DNA of 64,000 bases from Termitomyces sp. T153 (taxonomy: Eukaryota; Basidiomycota; Agaricomycetes; Agaricales; Lyophyllaceae): contig JACKQL020000004.1 of assembly GCA_018296165.2 (NCBI GenBank), positions 1,240,001 through 1,304,000 on the forward strand, read 5' to 3'. How positions within the stretch are numbered: position 1 is the stretch's first letter; every line of letters starts with the position of its first letter. Shown here piece after piece: positions 1-11,340 of this stretch. The position numbers and the translations under genes are program-made. The notes beneath the pieces were generated by a model. It saw nothing but the letters and a program-made list of their open reading frames with translations. It was not told the origin of the DNA and did not search any database.

Positions 1-1180
1 ACCTATCTCTATATATACAGCCATAGCCGCAGAGAATCCGACAAGGGAGAATTATTTATGATTGGCACTTAATGTTTGACTTGATTCTCAAGTGACATCT
101 TTCGATCTGTCAAATAAGTGCAATAAGAATGACCTCGGTGGGCCAACTCACACTAGCAATCTGATGAGGCAGGAAACAGCGAACACCTAAATACGTCCCA
201 AGTGCGAAGAAAAGAGAAGCGTCAAAACTCACATGTAGAAATTCAATGTGTCGATGGTAAGCATGGTATGTTGTCGAAGCCAAAGAAACTACTCTACGAG
301 CACGAGATTGAAGTGCTTCTTCAGAAACATCGATTGACAAAAGGGGTTCGCATGGTGTATATAACAACGCATCTTATTGCTTCTAGCATTCGACGTCATG
401 GGACCACATGACACATGTGTTCGATGGAGGAACTTGAAATATCAACGGGCGCTGTCAGAAAAATTACAAATTTAGCTACAAATGCCTGTTGGTTAGTATT
501 CCGTCCTGGATCCCTCAGTTGTGCAACATCGGATGGAATTGAGATCATAGCTTATAAAAGAGAACCTGCGCAACTGCGACATGAGAAAGAGGGTCCGGTC
601 TTATGGGCTTCGCGTTAATGCGAGTACACAAGGATATCTGCCAGCGTGTACAGGAACCTCCGGGCTTGCTAATGCCGCTCCAATCACGGACTAAACATCG
701 GCCCACCGCACGACAAGTATGGAAATGCCGTAATTTGCGACTAAGCTTCTGTCTTCTTATCTGAGCAGACGGCGCTAAAACTAGTGCCGGCGCATATTGG
801 AAGTTTCCAACGGAAAAGGTGACTGATCAGGTGAACCAAAGCGTTGTAGACGGTACATAGCCAGACTTCGGAGCAACCGACGAAAGTTGAGTGAGTAGAC
901 GCACTGTAAAACCTGAATATTATTCAAGCATTGTAACTGCCGTCGTAAGGAGTGATTTTTGTTGTCGGCCACGATAAGTCGTATTGAAGAGGGGAAGGCA
1001 CATTACGTAAGTAACTTAGAGAGATAGATCTCGACATGATCGCTCACGTGACACTAGTGCAAATGGAAGCTTCCTGGTTTCTTTTCCTCAGCTGGCTCGT
1101 ACATATTTATTTTGTATCGCTTTCTTCACTTGTAATTGTCTCTTTATCTTGTTGTATCTCCACCTGCTGTTCCCAGTACC
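1..1180. other. Upstream region without a confident gene
   Basis: I recognise no complete gene here. A minus-strand reading frame at 110-367 encodes 85 residues and contains a usable splice donor (ctacat followed by gtgagt near 233) and possible acceptors near 186 and 209, so it could be an exon of a gene running off the left edge. I recognise no domain in it. The stretch from about 1030 to 1180 is T- and C-rich just before the Galpha start codon and is the likely promoter and 5' leader of that gene. Confidence 0.4.
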
Positions 1181-3731
1181 ATGAAAACTAATAGGCCAGA
1201 GCTCTACACGTCACGGCGGCGGCGCTCTCTGTCTGATCCACTTGCCGCCGTTCTCCTCCCCCCGCCCAATGAGTCGCCCATCCAGCGCGAGGTTCGCATC
1301 AAGGCCGAAACTGAAGCTAGAAGGGTTAGTGAGGGCATAGATGAGATGATCAGGAAAGAGCGTGCTCAGAAGAAGAGGGCCAAGGCAGACGTTAACGTAC
1401 TACTTCTTGGCCAGTCTGAGTCTGGCAAAAGCACGACTCTTAAACGTGAGTTTCCCTCTTGGTTTGCCTTTTTCCCTTCTGTCGAATGCCCAAACGCTTC
1501 CTACTATGATATAAAGAGGGTCGCCCTCGTGTCTATCGTAGCTCTTGTAAGCTGCACTGTCAGAAGCATTGCGTCCATATCCACTCCTGCCGATTCTAAA
1601 AACTGATGCCAAGGAGAACATCAATCTATTCTTTATGGCCAGCGCAAGGGCAAGGGCTTTGGCATTTACGTGGAATACATGGCATCTCCCCTGCACAGCT
1701 GACATACGCACATTCCAGAATTCCAACTTCTTCATGCACCCGCAGTCTTTCGTTCTGAGCGAATGGCGTGGCGAACCGTAATCTACCTAAATTTAGTCAA
1801 GTCTATAACCAGGCAAGCTCACACATATCACATGTTTCACACATTTTAAGTTGCTTATCCATGTAATTAGAATATTAGAAGCACTTGGCCCGGAGTCAGA
1901 TAACATTGATGACCATGATGATGACGATTCGGAGACAGACTCGGTCATCATCATATCGAGTGGACGGCCGCCCTCAGCTATCAGTGGTACACGAGTTCCC
2001 AACTATGAATCTTATCGCACCCGCTTAGCCCCGCTCATTGACTTGGGAGATCGCCTGACACATATGCTTTCGTCACCTGACGAGGAGCCTACGCGTCTCT
2101 CACTTTCTCCCAATGGAGATAGCATTGTTCATCCCAATGGATATCAGGACTATCACTCTACCTCACTGAGGAATGGTACACGTCCTGTACCCACGATATC
2201 TATTCCTCATAAGAATTTCTCCGCTTCTCCGATCTCTTCACCGAATAACGTGAACTCAAGCTATGGTCACGATTTTACAACGAATGCGATCGGTAGTAGG
2301 TCCAGAGGAAAAGAAGTGACAGTTCATGCTCATTCGAGCTGGAAGCGGTTCCCCTTCAGCGGGAAGGCAAAAAGTCCAAAGACTCCTAATTCTGGTGAAA
2401 TTCAAGGGTGGTGGGAAGATCCTGATGATCCTGTGCATGTTTTGAATGCTTGCAGCGGCGCAATGCAGGAGCTCTGGAGAGACCCCAGAGTCAAGCAACG
2501 CTTGCGGGAAAAACGGATACGGTTAGAGGAAAGCAGTGGCTTGTGCGTAAAGATCTTTTTTTCCTCTTGCATTGGGTTCATATATAATGTCGCCCACGGG
2601 CAGCTTTCTCGATGATATTCCACGAATTACGGCTAAGAAGTATTTCCCTACTGACGGTTCGTTGGTTTCCACGATGATTTGATTCAACACTAGCTGATCT
2701 TTTTACACAGGGGATGTACTTAAGGCACGCCTGAAAACCACTGGCGTCGTGGAGCATACTTTCTCAGTTTCATACGGGAATAATCAGGGAGTTCAGTGGC
2801 GTATCTATGACGTGGGTGGATCCAGGAATCAGCGGCAAGCATGGGCGCCATATTTTGATGATGGTATGTCCATTACTAGTTATTCTTGTCACTTGTACTG
2901 TGGAGCCTTCCGTTCTCCGATAGCTGCTGATATATTGTGCCACAGTGAATGCCATCATCTTCCTGGCGCCCATCTCCGCCTTTGATCAGGTCGAGTTTCA
3001 TCTCTATATTTGCAGTTTTAAGCTGTTGACTTACAGGAACATAACATGTCTCATCAGGTCTTGGCGGAGGTAGAATGTTTTCTTGAGTTTTGTTCCGGAT
3101 TTGTGTTCATTTTGTTCCCCTGAATATAGGATCCTCATGTGAACAGACTAGAAGACTCTCTGCTTTTATGGAAAGCTGTTGTGTCTAACAAGTTGCTTGC
3201 GAATGTCAGCCTGGTGCTGTTCCTGAACAAAATTGATCTCTTGAAGGTATCTTATCTAATACTAACATGCCCATAGTTCCATTGCACTTTTACTCATCAC
3301 ATTGTGTTAGGCAAAATTAGCAGCAGGGGTTAGGTTGAATCGTCACATGAGAAGCTATGGAGACAGAAACAACGACTATGATTCAGTGTCTAAGTGTATG
3401 TCTTTATAAGGATGTTCACGGTGATAAATACTCACGATGCCGCAGACTTTCGACATAAGTTCGCTGCCCTACATCAGAGCTATACACCTAACAAGGAACG
3501 TGAAGCATATAGTACGTCAATTTATACAGTCAACGCCAGGAAACGGATGTCGTAACCTGGCGGAAATCTAGTCCACCTGACTGCTGTCACTAATACACAA
3601 AGGACGACGATGATAATTTCGACCGGTAAGTCTGTTCTCAGGAAATTAATAACTCTCGCAGATTGACTTCGTTCGTCGTAGTTCGGGACATCATCATCAG
3701 ACTCAATCTCCGTAACATGAAGCTCGTTTAA
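1181..3731 (+). CDS. Atypical heterotrimeric G-protein alpha subunit with large insertion
   Basis: GTP-binding alpha subunit that couples receptors to downstream signalling at the membrane. Proposed exons are 1181-1445, 1719-1812, 1871-2542, 2604-2656, 2711-2863, 2946-2989, 3037-3069, 3130-3246, 3311-3395, 3446-3511, 3572-3625 and 3682-3731; they sum to 561 codons plus stop. Visible motifs are the P-loop GQSESGKST, FQLLHAPAVF, switch I KTTGVVEH, switch II DVGGSRNQR, NKID and the C-terminus IIIRLNLRNMKLV. Canonical alpha subunits have about 350 residues; the excess is an acidic and serine-rich insertion in the helical domain (about 1890-2440). There is no Gly at position 2, so no N-myristoylation, and no cysteine near the C-terminus. 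The usual catalytic Gln of DVGGQ is Ser. Exon 7 could instead be only 3058-3069. The intron at 1813-1870 appears to be GC-AG. Confidence 0.9.
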
Positions 3732-4378
3732 GTCTGTGAGGCCGATCCTGTCTTTTTTGTCAACCGATTTCCCTTCCTCATGGACTACATGATATGGAAA
3801 CTTTGCTAACGCTCCTCTTTTTGTTGCACGATCTCTTCTATCAAAGTGCGGACTTGTACGTACATCTTTTCTCTCTTCCATTGTCGCAAGTGCTCCTTCC
3901 TTCAATCGCTAATCGTCAATACTTGCATGGACCCATTAAACATAACATTCCAAGCTTGCGCTTTCCTTTTGCCACTATATCATACTTCGATATAATTGAT
4001 CCCTTATCCTAATGATCTTTCAACTACACTGCCTCTTACTTTTTGACCTAATATAATTTAATATGAGACAGATCCGACCTCCTAGTACCATATGTTGTTG
4101 CGTTTTCTCGATAGTCTGCTTGAAAGAAAGTTGTTTTGTTGACGTCGCAGAGGGAAGTTTCTGCTCTATTTCAGACAGTTCCCTTATTCGCATCTACGCC
4201 ATCCTGACTGCCCTGATTTCATGTTGTCTCGACCTCGACTCTACAACGTCACGGTGCCATTCTGAATTGACTGTGACAGGGATTCTCTAATTTTGGAACG
4301 TGCTGAGAGTTGACCTGACTTGTAGCTCGTCAAAAGCTATCGAATTTATAATCATTTAGTGGCAGTCAAGATCACGAC
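3732..4378. other. Intergenic region between the Galpha and RidA genes
   Basis: No gene recognised. It holds the 3' end of the Galpha transcript and the promoter of the RidA gene. Short open frames on both strands show no domain or good start context. The part around 3960-4060 is AT-rich. Confidence 0.4.
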
Positions 4379-5073
4379 ATGTTTTCAAATCTCTCCGCGC
4401 TTTATAATCGGACTTTTCGAGCTTCTGTCCTCAAGGTTGTTCTTGCTCACACCTCGTCCCACTCAAAGCAACACTTTCATCGCTCGTTCCTCAGAATGAC
4501 ACAGACACACTCCACGCTCAACGTTGTCTCCACATCTAGTGAGTCTCGACGCGTTACGAGAATAAATACCAACAAGATACATAGGTACTGATACGTTCAT
4601 CCAGATGCTCCCGCTGCTATTGGACCCTACGCGCAGGCCATAAAGGCTGGCGATCTTCTCTTTTTATCAGGATGCATCCCTCTGAACCCGAAGGGTGAAC
4701 TTGTGGGCGAGGGCGACGTTGTGGTACAAACCCGTCAAGCTCTTGCCAACCTCAAAGCAGTTATCGAGGCAGGCGGATCCGAACTAGGCAAGGTCGTCAA
4801 AACGACTGTGAGTTTTTCTATCTACTTGCTCCATGATGGGCTGGAAGTAATGAGCTCTATGCGACATAGGTATTTCTCAAATCGATGAACGATTTCGCCA
4901 CAGTCAATGGTATCTACGCTGAGTTCTTCGGAAAGCACACTCCTGCACGATCTGCTGTTGAGGTTGCACGTTTACCAAAGGATGTCCTCGTAGAGGTTGA
5001 AGCTATTGCCAGGTATGTGGTTTGTCAATCGTAATGAAACATATGATTCGATCATACTATCAGCTTGAAGTAA
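4379..5073 (+). CDS. RidA/YjgF/Mmf1 family reactive-imine deaminase
   Basis: Hydrolyses reactive enamines and imines released by PLP enzymes such as threonine dehydratase, protecting branched-chain amino acid metabolism. Exons 4379-4538, 4605-4807, 4870-5012 and 5064-5073 give 171 residues. The core begins after the first intron with [12 protein letters not shown], and runs through [28 protein letters not shown] and [16 protein letters not shown] to [14 protein letters not shown], which carries the conserved substrate-binding Arg. The family core is about 125-130 residues; the extra N-terminus is rich in Arg, Ser and His and lacks acidic residues, as in a mitochondrial presequence. An internal ATG at 4496 would give a cytosolic form starting MTQTHSTLN. 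It converges with the proteasome gene, 221 bp apart. Confidence 0.93.
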
Positions 5074-5294
5074 ACGGGAAGAAAACAGAACTTCTGGAAT
5101 ATTATCGAATACAATGCCGATACCTCACAGATCGATAAGAAAGAAGTCAAAAGAAATCTGTATACAGAATTGATTGCCTTGCACATATATGATCCCACGA
5201 GACTTGCGAGCATTGCTTCGAATCTTCGAACTTCATTGAGAATGAGTAAACCGACACCACTCCTCCTGATCATATTTACCAAGATGGACTGTGG

Positions 5295-6356
5295 TCACAT
5301 AGCCTCGATCAAATCCTTCAATCTTGTTTCATCTAGTATTTCGAAGCCCGATGTTGGTGTAACCTGTGATATTACCTCAGGAAAAAACAAGAAGCAAAGA
5401 ACACAGAGCATACCTGTGCCAGCTGAACATTATGATGATCCAGCTTTTCCTCCATGACCTGCTTTAAGACACGTAAATTTAGTATGTGGGCTTCGCGGAG
5501 TGTCATTTGCTACGATAGAAGGGATAAGCTTCGCTACCACATAAATAGTGACACTCACCTTATGCCATTTATCTTGAAGCTCACTTTGCGCAGCTTCTGA
5601 ACCTGAACCTATGGCCTTAGCGTCGTATCGTACGAATGTTCCTGAAGGATCTGTGTGGTATCTTTGAGGGTAGAATAGTTAAATTGGATAGATGAGAGGT
5701 GGGCGGATGCACTCACAATTGTGGCCCTAGCTCATCGATTCCCGCAATCAGAAGCGCTACTCCAAACGGTCGGCTCATCATCGCCTCCTCATCGTGGACG
5801 CTCTCTCCAAACCTCAAAGCAAGGTCACACACAGCTTGCGTTACACTTTCCACTTTGATTCGCTCATCGTATGTGAAAGCATGATTCTGCGCCGTGACAC
5901 GTGCGTGGTCAATCATGGTGCGGGCGTCTGCAGTCAGGCCAGACATGGCGCAGCCAAGGTGGGTGTCGATCTCCATTATCTTCTCGATGGAGCTGGATTC
6001 AAGTAAGGGAGATTGTACACGCTTTTCGACGGCCAGGACTACGCCATTGGGTGTCCGGATGCCTACGGTTGTTGAGCCTAACTGTTAACAGTTCAGTCAA
6101 AACACTTGTCTTAGTCAAGGCGTGTTTTGGGGCGTACCTTAATGGCTTCAATGGCATATTCGACTAGAGCGACGGCCAATATTAGTAATTGTAGAGTATT
6201 TCCCATGGCTCAAAGATTGCTTCGCCACATACCCTGAAAGAGACGTCCTTCTGGTGAGAATGTGTTGACACCTCGATCTACAACACCAGAAGATTCAGCC
6301 TGATAACACAGATTTCAGCAAGAGAACAGACCATATTCTGAACGCGTCAAAAACAT
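5295..6356 (-). CDS. PUP2: 20S proteasome subunit alpha type 5
   Basis: Alpha5 subunit of the outer ring of the 20S proteasome, which gates substrate entry. Seven exons (6356-6332, 6277-6233, 6163-6138, 6081-5717, 5661-5559, 5509-5414, 5363-5295) encode 242 residues, matching the usual 241-260. The N-terminus [19 protein letters not shown], then [20 protein letters not shown], is diagnostic of alpha5, as are [20 protein letters not shown] and the C-terminal [12 protein letters not shown]. The first exon is only 25 nt, and the start was chosen because it yields the family N-terminus exactly. The gene diverges from the inositol monophosphatase gene across 329 bp, which must hold both promoters. 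Confidence 0.96.
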
Positions 6357-6685
6357 GTCGACTGGAGATTATAAAGAATACAATGAAGAAGGGATAGAAT
6401 CTAATGAGGAGACAGCTTGCGCGTTGTCGACGCGCGTTCGACTGATCGTGGGAAATCAGACCTTTCGTCTGATTCTTGATCTTATCGCGACCCCTCATTT
6501 TTTCAGCTTGTAGATACGATCTACTTACCTTCCTTTGTTATGTAGTCTTGTATAATGATTTCTTACTTTATTTCAATGGCCGTAAAGATCTCTGGTTGAA
6601 GACGTTTTTGATCCCCCAGCAACCTTGCAAACTCTTGGTGCCACAAACACATCGCAGTTATTGCTTATTTAATCCCTCCGTGCCG
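6357..6685. promoter_or_regulatory. Divergent intergenic region between proteasome alpha5 and inositol monophosphatase
   Basis: A 329 bp stretch between two divergent start codons, hence likely a shared or back-to-back promoter region. I see no clear named element. An open frame runs through the right part upstream of 6686, but it lacks family similarity and is treated as 5' leader. Confidence 0.45.
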
Positions 6686-8026
6686 ATGTCTGATCTCGTC
6701 ACAACTAGTATGGTTTCCACAGAGCTGACAAGCGCAGATCTAGAATCTATTCTACAATCCACTATTCAACTGGCCAAGACCGCTGGGAAGTTGATCCTCG
6801 AGGGTTCCCAAGCCATCCAATGGGCCTCCGATAACAATGTCAACGAAAAGAAGAACGCGGTGGATCTAGTCACGGAATATGATGTGAGAGTTGAGGAACT
6901 AGTGAGGAAAGAGATTCAGGAGAAATACCCTCACTTCAGATTGTGAGTCCTACGGGCCGTCTACTGAGACTTGCAGCCTGAGCGCTGATGGCTGGATGAA
7001 GCATCGGCGAAGAATCTTACTCTGCCGGCACGCGCCCTCCTCTGACCGATGAACCCACATACTGTGTGGATCCAATTGGTGAAACTAAGCCCATGAAAGT
7101 CAGGAAGTGATGGCTCATCTCTAACAGATGGGACTACGAACTTTGTCCATGGGTTTCCTTTTGCTTGCATTTCACTGGGGCTGATTTACAAACGCCGACC
7201 TGTCCTGGGAGTCATCTACAATCCATTTTTAGACCATCTTGTATGTGCATTAATTCATCTGCTTAACCGAGCTCATACAGTCAACAGTACTCGGGTGTCA
7301 AGGGGCAGGGGTCATACCTCACTCGGGGCTCTGCACCTCCTCTCAGATTGCCTCTCTCAAGTCAGCCCAAGCCCCTCCCCTCACTTTCTAAGGCTGTAAT
7401 CGGTATGTGAAGTTTCTTCTTCACATATCTCATCTCCTCCGATCCATTCCTCGTAGCTGTGGAGTGGGGTTCAGATCGATGTGAACGAACGATAGCCGCC
7501 AAGGCTCGCTCGTTCGCTCGCCTTGCGGGGAATCCTGTGCAGGGCGTGACTGGGGGAAAGATGACTCACTCACTTCGATCTATGGGTAGTGCGGCCCTTA
7601 ACTTTGCGATGGTAGCTCAGGGTGGCTTAGACCTTTATTGGTGAGTCCCAGGTAACAAAGTACACTCTCTGTGTGTCATGGTGCAATGCATACATTTTAG
7701 GGAAATAGGCTGTTGGCCCTGGGATGTCTGTGCTGGTATCGTTATTGCACAGGAGGCAGGAGGACTTGTCACTGGATCTCACGAAGCTTTCGCTGCCACT
7801 GCCTCGTCTAGCGCATTTGGTGATGTTACTGAGGAGATCCTCACAGGGAGAAAATATGTTGTGGTACGGGCGATTTCAGGAGACTCGGTATGTCGCAATA
7901 CGTTGTCTGTTGCTTGACGAATTTGGATGAATTTATTTGTGCTTGTAGGGCGAAACTAGTACTGACGCACAGAAACGTATCATTAGTGAATTCTACGAGA
8001 GTGTTGAAGATGCACCTACGAACTAA
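6686..8026 (+). CDS. Inositol monophosphatase
   Basis: Mg2+-dependent phosphatase that releases inositol from inositol monophosphates, feeding phosphoinositide synthesis. Exon 1 is 6686-6942 and exon 2 starts at 7002; further introns follow the [12 protein letters not shown] motif, after DHL near 7240, near 7403-7456, near 7641-7700 and near 7889-7948. Signature motifs are all present: GEES (metal-binding Glu-Glu), [12 protein letters not shown], and [15 protein letters not shown] near the C-terminus. An exon near 7459 begins with VEWGSDR. The product is about 300 residues, the normal size. An upstream in-frame ATG at 6476 would add residues with no family similarity, so the ATG at 6686 ([10 protein letters not shown]) is preferred. 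The protein ends [11 protein letters not shown]. The gene lies about 0.9 kb from the left edge of the transposon island. Confidence 0.92.
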
Positions 8027-8922
8027 CCAAATTGCGGCCATCTGTGATATGATTTGTCGCTCAGGAGCCCTGACTATAGCTACTATATACTTAATCTTCT
8101 TAATTTCTCTAGCTGAATTTCACAAACTTAAATGAATCTACGTATGGCTACATCCATTTTTGGTTCAGACTCGAAGAACGCGGAGCGAAACGGCTTATTC
8201 CCGGATCTTGCAATTTAAAGTGCCCGAGTGGCTTAACTTCAAGATCGTGGTACATGCTCAAGCCCAGTGAAAAGTCGGTATGGGGAAACAAGGGGGATCA
8301 AGGTGAACAAGTAAAATCAAGTAAAATCAAGTAAAATCGAAGCAAGATCGAGACACCATCGAGACGTCAAGTTCACGTCAAAACTCATAATCCTTCAACT
8401 TGTCAACGCGTCGTGTCATCGTTGCATATCGTTGCATCATCGTTGCATCTTTGTACCATTTTCCTTAGCTAAATTTGATTGATTCCTTTCGTCTCAACCG
8501 ACTTTGGTGAGATTGTGCTGTTCAAGTTGTAACGTTTACATGGTCCTCGAGCCCAGTTTCTCGACCTTACGGAAAACTATGCTAATTCTGCGACTGTCCC
8601 CTTTATTGCAAGCGTAGAAAGCAAGTATCCAAAGCGACATACTATCCCAGCCCCGTAGTTCGGAGTACCCCCTGAGTCGGACGTCATATTTAGTCACACT
8701 TAGTCAAACACCCTTTTCAAACTCCGCCCAGAGAATATTATGGGGCTATATTCTTGCGTACACACAGATACAGAAGTATCACAATCATTAGGATTCCTGT
8801 ATGTAGTATAGAACAACAATATCTGTCCTTATATAAGCAATAGTGTATATGTAAAATGTGCAACATGTAAAATACAAGCTACGGTCTGTGCCTTCAGCAC
8901 GGGCCTGTAGCTCTTGCTTCAT
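8027..8922. other. Intergenic region left of the transposon island
   Basis: No gene recognised. There is a short direct repeat of the 10-mer gtaaaatcaa in three tandem copies (about 8309-8338) and a cluster of gttgcat repeats around 8424-8450. CpG dinucleotides are still common here, unlike the region to the right, so this is ordinary host sequence. Confidence 0.5.
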
Positions 8923-9145
8923 CCCAGACCCAACCTCACTTTGTTTGATTAGGTCCTTGTATTTCCAACTCCATGCTAAGTCACTGACCCAACCTCACTT
9001 TGTTCAGTTAGGATTTTGTATTTCGAACTCAATGCTAAGTCCCAGACCCAACCTCACTTTGTTTGGTTGGGTCTTTGTATTTGTTAACTCAATGCCAAGT
9101 CCCAGACCCAACCTCACTTTGTTTGGTTAGGTCTTTGTATTTTGT
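8923..9145. repeat. Tandem array of about 60 bp hairpin-forming units
   Basis: Almost four direct copies with starts near 8923, 8983, 9041 and 9101. Each contains acccaacctcactttgtt followed by a g/t-rich half that is roughly complementary to its beginning. In the last unit (9104-9134) agacccaacc pairs with ggttaggtct across an 11 nt loop with one mismatch. A single diverged copy of the same hairpin occurs at 28613-28651. Such hairpins recall the subterminal hairpin of Helitron 3' ends, and a Helitron helicase relic lies just to the right in the matching orientation, but the assignment is inference. Confidence 0.75.
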
Positions 9146-9575
9146 TGACTAAGTGTTGCTTTTCTCTAACAATTCAATACACTGAGATTTCATGTATAAA
9201 CCAATCAAGTATCTATATTACATCATTAACAAAATACTACAATGTCCACTAGTATATATTAGAGATGCTGAAAATTATAAAAGTTAGTACTAACCAAGCA
9301 ATTATTTAAACTGTCACACTTACATTTGTAAACCATTAAGAATATCTATACTACATGGTCCAGCTATATACATTAGGTGCTGAAGTTAATAGAAGTTAGC
9401 AATTTGTTGCTTGTATCCATCAAAAATTATACTTACATTTGTAAACCATTCAGTATTTCTTGATAGACAATATTTGCAGTCTTTCTTGATGTGTTTTCTG
9501 GGTCCAAAATCACTTTGATACAATCTCCTGATGTGCACAAGAAAGTGCAACATAAAGTTGGCCATGTGCAAAAAC
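9146..9575. other. AT-rich transposon-derived spacer
   Basis: No coding potential. A diverged direct repeat built around cttacatttgtaaaccatt occurs near 9321 and 9432. The stretch has no CpG that I can find and links the hairpin array to the helicase relic, so it is probably part of the same mobile element. Confidence 0.4.
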
Positions 9576-9579
9576 TTGT

Positions 9580-9722
9580 AAGGGCAACCTCTGGAGGCTG
9601 GGGCTCAATCACACAGCTGGCAAAGGGAAATCCAAAGTCTATTCAGTACTGTACAGTGTCTACTGAGATAACTACTCACCTGGCAAAGGGAAATCCAAAG
9701 AGAACAAGTCTGGGGTTTCCCT
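9580..9722 (-). repeat. Truncated LTR-like fragment, inverted relative to the Gypsy element
   Basis: Reverse-complemented, this stretch resembles the right part of the Gypsy LTRs at 15176 and 20594. Both carry two copies of the core ggaaatccaaag (ggggaatccaaag in the LTRs) about 58 bp apart, followed by agaacaagtct. The left part of the LTR is not present. It is therefore an LTR fragment or a sequence shared by both elements, lying immediately downstream of the helicase relic. Confidence 0.6.
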
Positions 9723-9879
9723 AGGCCAGGTGTGACACTTTAGAGGCTTCAGAAGCATGAGAAACAACTGTACAGTATGACAGAGAAAAAAGACACAAGT
9801 GATGTGTCAGCAATTGGTCAGCAGTTACATAAGCCAGTGGCAGTGTCAAAGGGCCACACTTGTCTGAATTATTGACAGA

Positions 9880-11340
9880 GAACCAGTGCAGCCTGAGGGC
9901 TGAAACTAGGACCAATAGATAGGGAAAAGGAAGGAGAATAAAGGAAAACTATAACAGAGCAAATCTGACAAGAACTGGAGGAGAAGGGGAAACAAGTGAG
10001 ACATCCCCTGACAAAACTCCTGATTGAAGGTCCAATCCAACATGCTTGACCAATTGATCCTGAGACTTGTTGATTGTCATAGCAAAGGCCAACCAAACTG
10101 AGAATTGTTTCCTGCACAATGGAATTGGCAAATCTGCTTCAGAAACATTCATGTTGACTTGGAATCAAAACAATTGATCCTGCAAACTTGGCATCCCCAC
10201 TGATGATCCTATATCTGAGAACTCTGGTGCTGATGTGGGTGACAATCATTCTTGTCCCATTGCAAAGTCCTTTAGTTGTATACAGATTCCTGAGCAGCAT
10301 GACAGGAACACCAATCTTCAGAGCCAATCTAGCCAAAGGCAAACTGCTGGCTCTGAGAGAGTTGAGGTATTTCATTGGACACAATCCAAGGCCATTAGGA
10401 TTCCCATCATCAGATATACTAGAGTCTGCACTCTACAAGATTTTCTCTTCCTCTGGACATTTCTGCAGAACTTCTGAGTTGATATCCTCTACATCAGAGT
10501 TCTTGCCAGAAAGAATGGTACAGTCCAGGTAATATTGATCATCTTGATGGTGATCAATATGAGGATAAGTGAAAGAGATCAATCCAGTGACAGAATTGTC
10601 ATCACAGATCATGGTTTCTGGAAGTTGTACTGTTTCTCCAGGCCCAAGGTTTTTTCCAGCACCAACATCCAATAACCAAGCTGCATGAGCAATGTATGTG
10701 ATCAGGAGTCTGATCCAATCTCATGTTTTGAACCAAGTAGTGAACTTGAATCTGATCCCAAAGTCTTCCCCTTTTGAGTGAAGCAGCAACCATCTGCTGC
10801 CTGAGTCCTTCCCTTGTTGGATAACTGGGAGAGTTTGTCAAAAATCTCCTCCAAACACCACAGTCATTCCACCAAAAGGAACATCTTTTTTCAGAATGTC
10901 TCTGAACCCTTGATCCACAGAGTCAATGGCATTTTTGTGTTGCATTGGGACTTCATCCCAGATGACAACTTTGGTTCAGAGTAAGAATTGAGACAATTGA
11001 GTTCCTCTTTTGATATTGGCAATGGATGTATCCAGAGCAGGAATGGGGATTTTTAACCTTAAATGTGCAGTTCTACCACCCTCCAGCAATAAGGCAGCAA
11101 TTCCAGATGATGCTACACATAATGCCACATCTCCATTGGACTGAACAGCAGAAGCCAAAGTGTTGCCAACAAATGTTTTGCCACATCCACCTGCACTGTG
11201 AACAAATATTATCTTGCCTAGGTTGTTGTCCACAGAGTCCATAACTCCATTGAAGGCCCCAGCTATTCATCATTAAACCTGGCCTTGTTTTCATCCACTC
11301 TTCTCTTCAACTCCTCAACATCATAATCAGTTTCTTCTTG
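9880..11340 (-). pseudogene. Helitron-type PIF1-like helicase relic
   Basis: The C-terminal helicase half of a Helitron Rep/helicase, broken by several stops and frame changes. Reading on the minus strand one sees a Walker A motif, HSAGGCGKTFVGN, near 11170-11210, then ASSGIAALLLEGGRTAH, IWDEVPMQHK near 10950, FGGDF followed by a TGA and QTLPV near 10830, then LKIGVPVMLLRNL, GLCNGTRMIVTHI and the late motif AFAMTINKSQDQ with KHVGLDL near 10040-10100. The TGA after FGGDF stands where the family has Arg (FGGDFRQ), which fits a CGA to TGA change. I see no Rep domain upstream, so the element is 5'-truncated or has been rearranged. Confidence 0.82.

Noticed and set aside
415..972. Short open frames near the left edge
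   Set aside because: No domains, overlapping on opposite strands, and no consistent splice structure.
8923..9145. CRISPR-like array (regular repeats)
   Set aside because: The intervening sequences are also similar between units, so these are plain tandem repeats, and the genome is eukaryotic.
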